Assembly (NCBI RefSeq): GCF_019320115.1
Contig: NC_089591.1
Location: 56,482,078 to 56,546,077, forward strand
Direction: 5' to 3'
Source: Miscanthus floridulus
Lineage: Eukaryota; Streptophyta; Magnoliopsida; Poales; Poaceae
DNA length: 64,000 bases
Shown here piece after piece: positions 57,125 to 64,000 of this stretch (position 1 is the first letter of the stretch; the number at the start of each line of letters is the position of its first letter). The translations under genes and the position numbers were made by a program. The notes beneath the pieces were generated by a model, which worked only from the letters and a program-made list of their open reading frames with translations, was not told the origin of the DNA and made no database searches.

Positions 57125-60100
57125 TGTAACAGAACCGACCAATTATACGAGATTAAGTAAGGAAATCTTCTACCGAAGCAGATAATTTAGCAAACTTAAG
57201 CCCGTATAACCTGGTAGTCCGTGAAACCACGAAGGATTTTAAACCAATCGACATACAAACCAAGATCGTACAAGTTTAGCAATTACTATCACATGTTACA
57301 TAAAGTTCGCAATGACAGTTGGATATATCAGAGTTTAGAACATAAAGTTATTACAATCCAAGTTCAAATTGAAATAGCGGAAGCAAATAGTTTTAAAGCC
57401 ACACACACACTTTTAGTTCAGATACAGTGCCAGTAGGTAGTCATCTCCAACAAAAGCATCAGATGAGAGATACGGAGTGACCATTGCCCTTGGTCCTAGT
57501 TGTCACCCATCGCTGGGTACAGGCAGTTAATGCAATAGCCGTAGTACATTTGACCATCTACAACAATAATGGGAACAATGCCTTGAGTATGAGAAGGTAC
57601 TCAGCTAGACTTACCCGTCTTAAACCAAAATAAAGCAACACCAAGGATTATGTAAGGCTTTCTTTAGTGGGCTAGCTGACTAGTTTACAAAAAGCATAAG
57701 CTATCATGAAGAAACCATTTTAAGTACTTTGCATCATCTTTATTATGACCTATCCATCTAGAATCACCTATACTATAGCAATCACTTGATTAACCAATAA
57801 CATCCAGTTACCAACTTAGATTTAGCATATCCCATACCATCTAGATAACCATCAATGTTCTATCATAATTACTATGATGCTGTAGCTCGAGTCAAGTGCT
57901 CACTATCCAGGAGCGATGGCGATTCGAATTGATTCCTAACCAGCTAGTGATTTATTCCTCACACAAACCACACTTACTGATCAAGTGAGCTACAGATCAC
58001 CAATGACACTTTCTAAGTAGCCATGGGATAACAGTCAGGGACCGCACTACCCAGGGACCGCCCGATAGCTAGGACGCACCTTGGGCCCACTCTTCGTGTC
58101 CCTGTCATACCCTCTTCATCACCAATCTACCAATCCGAGTTTATCCCAGCTCAAATAGTGTCACTAGCTTCGTGGTCGAAAGGTACTTTATTCGGCTAGC
58201 TAAATGTGAGGCATGCGTTCAACATGACAAGAGGGACGAGCAACGATCGGTCCTTAATCGATACAGACAGAAACTAACAGCACCTCAGAACCCTGTCTGG
58301 TTGCCTCTAACTTTTCCGTCCGGTCTCCAATTATCCATCACACATGGTTAATTCTAGGATATCATTCTTTCCATAGCTAAATTCTTCTAGTAACCACCTA
58401 TAAATGTAAGTGACCGGATATCACCGATCGCTACCGGTCTAAGCAAGGCTAAGCAGTTATTCGATCCTGACCTAACAGGGTAATAAGGTAATAAGGTAGG
58501 CAAGGATAGTAATAAATGCATCAACGGTTTCAATCAACTCCTACAACTTAATGCAACAATATATAAACTCATATATAGGAAGAATTGCTTTCATAAAGTA
58601 GAATACTTAGAATGCTCTGGAGCTTGCCTTGTTCGAACAAACTAGGTTGATGATCCACGCACTCAGGCAAGTCCTCTCCTTGCTCCTCTTCCTCTAGCAC
58701 CTCCTGTGCCTGGACTTCTTGTGGATCTATCCCGGTCTACTCTTCCTGAACTACAACTAGCAACTCCTCCTGCGATCCTGTATGATGTAGATGTATAAGT
58801 GCTCATGTATAGGTACATCAGAGCGATGACATGTAATGATCATGATGCATGAAATATAGATGATCATGTTTAACTCTATTGGACATAGTAGAAGTAAAGC
58901 TCTTCTACAAGGTAGCCAATATCATCCAAGAACATGTACTACTATACTACTACTACAACCACTGTACTAACATGCCAAGTCACCACAGCAAGCTAAGATG
59001 CTTCAAAGATACACCAAGGCAAACATCATTAACTAAACATGCATTAAAGAAGATTATTTTATTTCATTTTAAACTAGGGCTACAACAGTAACATATATTT
59101 CTAGTGCTCATAAAAATCTGAGAAAATTACAGTAGCATAGTACTACTCTAAGTAGACTACCATAAAATTTTCATGGCATTTCGATAAGTAAAATAGCCTA
59201 CACAAAAATGACAAGCTATGGCATAAATATGAGCATGAAAATACTTTGTACTATGAAAAGTGTCAAACAACAGATTTGGTATTTTTCCTATATTCTACAT
59301 AGTAAACAATCACTGCACAAAAATTATCATACACATGTTTTATAAAATTTTTGCTCTCTATTAAAATAACAAAAATCATTAATTAAAGGCACTTGAACTA
59401 CACATCAATATTTCTCTACAGAACATGCATGACATAGATTTTTCCTACAAAGTACATCACTAAAGGAGATTACCAAAACTAGATTTTTCCTACAAAGTAC
59501 ATCACTAAAGGAGATTACCAAAACTAGAACCATATTTTTCTGATAATTATTCTATTTACTAGACATTTTCTAAGAAATTAGCATTTATTCAATTTAAATA
59601 AAGCTACATAGAAAAGTATCACAAATTTGACATGCAATATTTTTAACAGATAGATCTAGTCACAAGAAACCTAGCAAAATTTGTTTCATCAAATTTGGAG
59701 CAATATTTGTCAATTTATAAATTTCCAAAGCATTTAAACAAAATCTGTAAATCATTTCTTTTATTCTTTCTGAAAATCCCGGCTCAAAAATGCTAGATCC
59801 ACCTGGATCTGAACACACACACCCACACCGAGCGATAGATAGGCGGGACCCAGAGGGTCAACTGACCCCACCGGTCAGTCAAACCCGAGCATGGCTCGCG
59901 GTTGACCGGCGAGATCTCACCGTCGACGAGGTTGCCGGCGACGAGGTCACCGCCATCGTGACCACCATGCCAAGGCGGACATGGCAGTGCAATGGGCATG
60001 GCCAGAGGTGCACGGAGGCGACCTCGCTGGCGTGCATGGCAGCATCGTGGCTTGACTCTCCGGTGGGAGCGCGTCTCCGGCCATGGGGTGGCGTGGGGAG

Positions 60101-61164
60101 CGGCGTGGGAGCTCCACCAAGCTCGGGCGGTGCTCGTGCACAAGAAAGGAGAGCGAGAAGGAGGACGGAGGGGCGAGATCCACGGAGTGGAGCACTCCGG
60201 CGAGGAGGAGCTCACTCCGGTGAGCGATTCATGGCCGGTGAATGCTTACCACGGCAAACCGACGTGAGCACGGGGTGCGCGAGGTGGAGGCGGAGCTGCT
60301 GGCGAGATGAAGTGGTCGACGGCGAGCTATGGTGGCCGGGCGAGCCAACTCCGGCGAGGCAGCGCGGCGATGGCGGAGCTCGCTGCGCGCACGGGAGCTG
60401 CTGCTGCTGCTGCTGCGAAGTGGAGAGGCGAGTGTGGAGCATGGCGCGGTCGGGCAGGTGAAGGCGAGCGCGTGGAGTGGTGTGGGGCCCGCTGAGGTGC
60501 CACCCGTACGCCGTTGCTGGCGAGCGGCGGCCTCGCGACGGCCGAGTTCTGCCGCGGCAGGCGGCACTGGCGCGCGCTAGCGTGGGCGAGCGAGCGGTGG
60601 ACGCGGAGGCAGGCCAGGCCGGCTTGCGCGAGCGGGCCAGAAGTAGAGCGGCGGCCCATTAAGGTGAAACTGGGATTTTGCCTTTTTATTTTCTTTTTCC
60701 AAATTCATTCAAATGAATTTTTGAACCTTTTTAAAGCAGTTTCAAAAGTTGGACCCAAAATAAAAGTTGTTTAGAAATTTAAACTCTACAACTTTGTCAA
60801 AAGGTGCAAGGTCTAAATCCAAACAGATTTTGAACTATAGATTTAAAGTTAATTTAAATCAAAAACCCTAATTTAGAAGATTATTTTTAAAAGCAAAATT
60901 TGGGAAAATTTGAATACCAACCTTGCTCCAAAATGCATGTGAAACATTTCTAAGTCATTTGTACTCCCAAACAATCATGTTAAACATTATTACAAGCACA
61001 AACACGACCCAGGTTCATCTAAACAGTAATGCAACATACATGTTTCAAAGCATTGTTTCAGTTATTATTTAACATGATTATGCATGTATGATTTTGATGC
61101 TTGATGATGTATTATGTTCATGATTTGTAGTGCCTAAATGCTTGCGTAACACCGGGGTGTTACA
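57125..61164 (-). mobile_element. 4.04-kb LTR of a Tekay/Del-like chromovirus
   Basis: On the minus strand it begins TGTAACACCCCGGTGTTACG and ends GGTTCTGTTACA, so TGTAAC/GTTACA form the terminal inverted repeat. The primer site follows at once. Length, ends and tRNA-Met priming fit Tekay/Del chromoviruses, but no chromodomain or integrase is in the window to prove it. A GC-rich island with overlapping frames on both strands (59790-60660) shows no protein family character. A 45-bp direct duplication lies at 59435-59524. On the right it sits inside the SINE copy (AGGTC follows the LTR). The matching left junction and the rest of the element are not in the window. Confidence 0.8.
59435..59524 (+). 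repeat. 45-bp perfect-looking tandem duplication in the LTR
   Basis: TAGATTTTTCCTACAAAGTA... occurs at 59435-59479 and 59480-59524 without visible differences, suggesting recent slippage or an assembly artefact. Confidence 0.9.
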
Positions 61165-61286
61165 AGGTCCCAGGTTCAAGTCGCGGTCTCCTCGCATTGC
61201 ACAGGTGATGGTAAGACTTGCCACTGACACCTTTCCCAGACCCCGCATAGAGCGGGAGCTCTTTGTACTGGGTACGTCCTTTTTTT
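61165..61286 (+). mobile_element. SINE 3' part, cut by the Tekay-like LTR
   Basis: Matches 1192-1313 (AGGTCC...GGTACGTC then T run) and is followed by the same AATATATAGTTGGAATTTGT duplication. The A box and 5' half are missing because the LTR begins here. Confidence 0.9.
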
Positions 61287-61417
61287 AATATATAGTTGGA
61301 ATTTGTGCATGAGCATTTTTCGTATACTCACGTACAAATTTTTAGTACAAAAAATGTACATATGAGTATGTGAGAACTCATGTACAAAAGTTTTTGGTAC
61401 ACACTCAATGCCTACTA

Positions 61418-61678
61418 CTCCCTCCGTTCTTTTTTACATAACACATTAGGTTTGTCCTAAGTCAAATATTACTATCTTTGGCCACCCATTTTTCTAAAAA
61501 AAATTATAGTTTTACAACCTATGAATCATATAATGTGAAAATGTTTTTCATATAGTGAATCTAAAAACATAAATTTTATATCATGAATCTATATCATTTT
61601 TAGAAAATTGATGGTCAAAGATACAAATGTTTGAGTTAAGACAAACCTAATAGGACATGTAAATAAAAACAGAGGGAG
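61418..61678. mobile_element. Stowaway MITE, right copy
   Basis: Same insertion as 1445-1705. TA is kept on the left (61416-61417) and changed to TC on the right. Confidence 0.88.
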
Positions 61679-64000
61679 TCCTTGAGTCCAATGTTATAAT
61701 AAAGCACTTCCAACACAAAAGAAAAGAAAAGGGAGCATAGCTCTTGCTATATCAATCATATAATACACAAGAGAGGTCTCAGATTAAGCAAAAGCTATTA
61801 TCAAAATTGACTTTAGTAAAGTAGTCATTGTACTTATAGCACTTCGGTAGACATGGGAATAAACATGTGGATGTATAGATATAACAAAAGCAAAGTCATC
61901 TTAAAATATATCATTTCTTGTCTTATGTCATTGATAATCAAGGAAAATACACAGTAACAGATTGCAAGGTCTTCATTTGTAGGTTCAGTATAGTAGTATC
62001 CAATAGGTCTTGATTTTAATAAAGCGAGTGAAATGATGTATTTGACAGCTTGTTTCCCAGCATAGTATTACAAACATGCCGAGCTCATGCAAAGTCATAT
62101 TTTAGTCATCAGGTTGTCCTGTTCTTCATTTGCAGTAGTTGTTGTTATCAGCTTATCTATGCAGGTAACATGGGTCATTAAGAAAATGTTGAGACATCTC
62201 TTGGTTTGAGCATGCACCCATAAAACAGTCATATTTAAATGAATCTTTGTGAATGTGTATTCATATGTGGCCATGATAATATGAAACACATGGATTCAGA
62301 AAACAATAATGCTAATTGAAGATAAAACAAAAGATAATAGCATTAAGATGTTGCAGCAAAGTACCACAGAATGTCAAAATGCTCACTGAAGACCTTTAAG
62401 GGTTTAACGGGTATGAGTTAGAAAACAAAAGAAATCATAATGTCAAGAATTGTGTGTGACCACCTTATTTATGGTATATATCGTGAAGCCATGCTAGTTG
62501 TCACTATATCTCAAGTACCATAGGCAACAATTGCTTCAGATAAGTCTAACTTTAGACGATAACTCCTAAATTCAGAGCTGCAACCATCTATCAGCTCCAA
62601 CAATTGGAGCTCCACTTGTTTCACCATAGTTATCATCCGTGACTGCATAAAGCAGTATGGGATCTTTCAAAATAAAGCAGCATGGGAAATTCATCTTGCT
62701 CTCTGTTTGTGCAGATAAGAGTCTTCCATGGCAAGTACATAGCATATGGACACAACCATGAATCTGCAGCATGACCATAACTTTTTCAAGCTCGAAGTAA
62801 ATTGTGAAATGGAGACTTCAGAATCACCAAATAGCTGCACGACCTTATATATTATGGATTGTATGACTGCATATGAATAGTCGGTCTACTTCAGATCAAT
62901 ATATTAATCTTATGGTGTGGTAGTTCTCGTCAGCAAATACAGTTCTCGGCTTTTCACAATCATAAGAATGCATGACTAAAAGGAGAAATGTCAACATTTC
63001 ACATGTGGATGTCATAGGGGTGGGAGTGTACAAAAGGAAAACATGGGCCCTTGCATCCAACTCTGTTGGATTAAGAGAGAATTGCACTACCACAACCATG
63101 CTCATGTAAAAGCTCAAAGAAGGTAGGCGTCTATTGTCTGCAACTACAACATATCTAGCATGAACGGTTAGGCTGAGACTCCGTCGTTGTATCTCGTGTG
63201 AATGGTAACACCAATATATCAAAGGGTAAAGTCCAATTTACACCCTCCAACTTTCACCAAAGTTCGGATTTCAAGCTCAAACTTCAAAACCGGATAACTT
63301 TGGCCCTCCAACTCTTGAAAACCGTTCAACTTTCAACCTTCTGGGCTTGTGTGTTCATGGATCATGTCTTCCATCATTTAATCTGCCCTATTTTCTTGTT
63401 GAATTTGAAGATAGTTGAGTGAAAGATGACTAAGAGAAATCTTATCTTAAAAGATTAAAATCTTATTAAACAGTGCCATGGGAAAACAGCCTAAAAAATC
63501 CACTCCGCAGTCTTGAGAAATTCACAAAGGTCATCCTATATCTTCAAAACCAGTCAATCACGTCCTAATCGTTTTAGTAGTATATAAACATTCCAAACAT
63601 TGATTTTACGTTGAATGTACAATAATCAATAAGTCAAGATCCGTGCTTTTCAATATACGGGCCTATTGAATACATGACTTAATTGCCAGCTAGCTAAAAA
63701 ATAATTAGAAATAATACTAGTGCATCCAAATAGCAAGGCTAATATACGGACTATTTCTTTAGCAAAACATTTGATTAATTGTTAGTCAATTAGCTAGCCA
63801 ACTTAAGCTAATTTTTTATCCAACTAGCAGCCAGCCTAACTCATCTAAACATGCCCATGGTGTGGTTCTATAAATAGGTGCACACAATTTATAGATACAA
63901 GATAGACATCACATGAATCTTTATGTTCAAGTTATTGTCATAATCATATTTTTGTATATTTTCTACACTATATTTAATTCATACAAACTTGATATTGGCT

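Larger units (their letters stand above)
61165..64000 (+). repeat. Right copy of the duplicated segment, start of a third kinase unit
   Basis: 61165-63213 repeats 1192-3268, and 63008-64000 repeats 30899-31891, so it spans the unit boundary without a break. At diagnostic sites it follows unit B rather than the left copy (for example GGATTAAGAGAG, and CTGCAACTACAACATATCTAG). The window ends about 1.5 kb before the kinase leader would begin. No gene is in the visible part. Confidence 0.93.

Noticed and set aside
59790..60461. 223-codon plus-strand ORF in the Tekay-like LTR
   Set aside because: Compositional open frame in a GC island with equally long frames on the other strand and no domain.

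Overview
This window is nuclear DNA from a grass, most likely a panicoid of the sugarcane/sorghum/Miscanthus type. The evidence is intron-containing plant genes, Stowaway and Tourist-like MITEs with TA or TAA target duplications, a tRNA-derived SINE, and nested Tat, SIRE and Tekay-like LTR retrotransposons. The clade assignment is by resemblance only. No bacterial feature, CRISPR array, rRNA gene or true tRNA gene was seen.

Layout. (1) 1-9.57 kb: intergenic DNA with a SINE (perfect 20-bp target duplication), MITEs and a segment repeated at the right end of the window. (2) 9.575-23.82 kb: nested insertion. A solo LTR flanked by TAAAC is split by a 12.9-kb Tat-lineage Ty3/gypsy element flanked by CTGGT. 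The inner element has lost its capsid end, protease and most of its reverse transcriptase. It keeps a damaged integrase and, on the opposite strand, a six-exon gene whose exons join perfectly in phase over 1,086 codons. (3) 23.82-38.74 kb: two tandem copies of a unit carrying a CRCK3-like receptor-like cytoplasmic kinase gene. Copy A (27.1-29.9 kb) reads through; copy B (34.9-37.7 kb) has five single-base deletions. The start of a further copy lies at 61.2-64.0 kb and runs off the window. (4) 38.86-41.94 kb, minus strand: ALG10, the ER alpha-1,2-glucosyltransferase that finishes the N-glycan lipid-linked precursor, in eight exons with one single-base frameshift. (5) 42.4-45.6 kb: a degenerate solo-LTR-like insert just upstream of ALG10. 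(6) About 46.9-55.46 kb, minus strand: a Copia SIRE/Maximus-type element with gag, pol and its 5' LTR, but no recognisable 3' LTR. (7) 55.46-61.16 kb, minus strand: a 4.04-kb LTR, tRNA-Met primer site and leader of a Tekay-like element. Its first ORF begins with a near-copy of the histone H3 N-terminal tail. The SIRE LTR cuts that ORF, and the rest of the element is absent.

How the parts relate. The two host gene types (kinase and ALG10) are neighbours, not a pathway. The kinase is being multiplied by local duplication. ALG10 is single here and surrounded by retroelement insertions. Most of the rest is selfish DNA at different stages of decay. Target duplications give the insertion order: the solo LTR first, then the Tat element inside it; the SINE first, then the Tekay-like LTR inside one of its copies, then the SIRE element inside the Tekay-like ORF. 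The most unusual signals are the H3-tail-like ORF, the phase-perfect antisense gene, and the clustered GACCGGACGC/GCGTCCGGTC words in the SIRE element.
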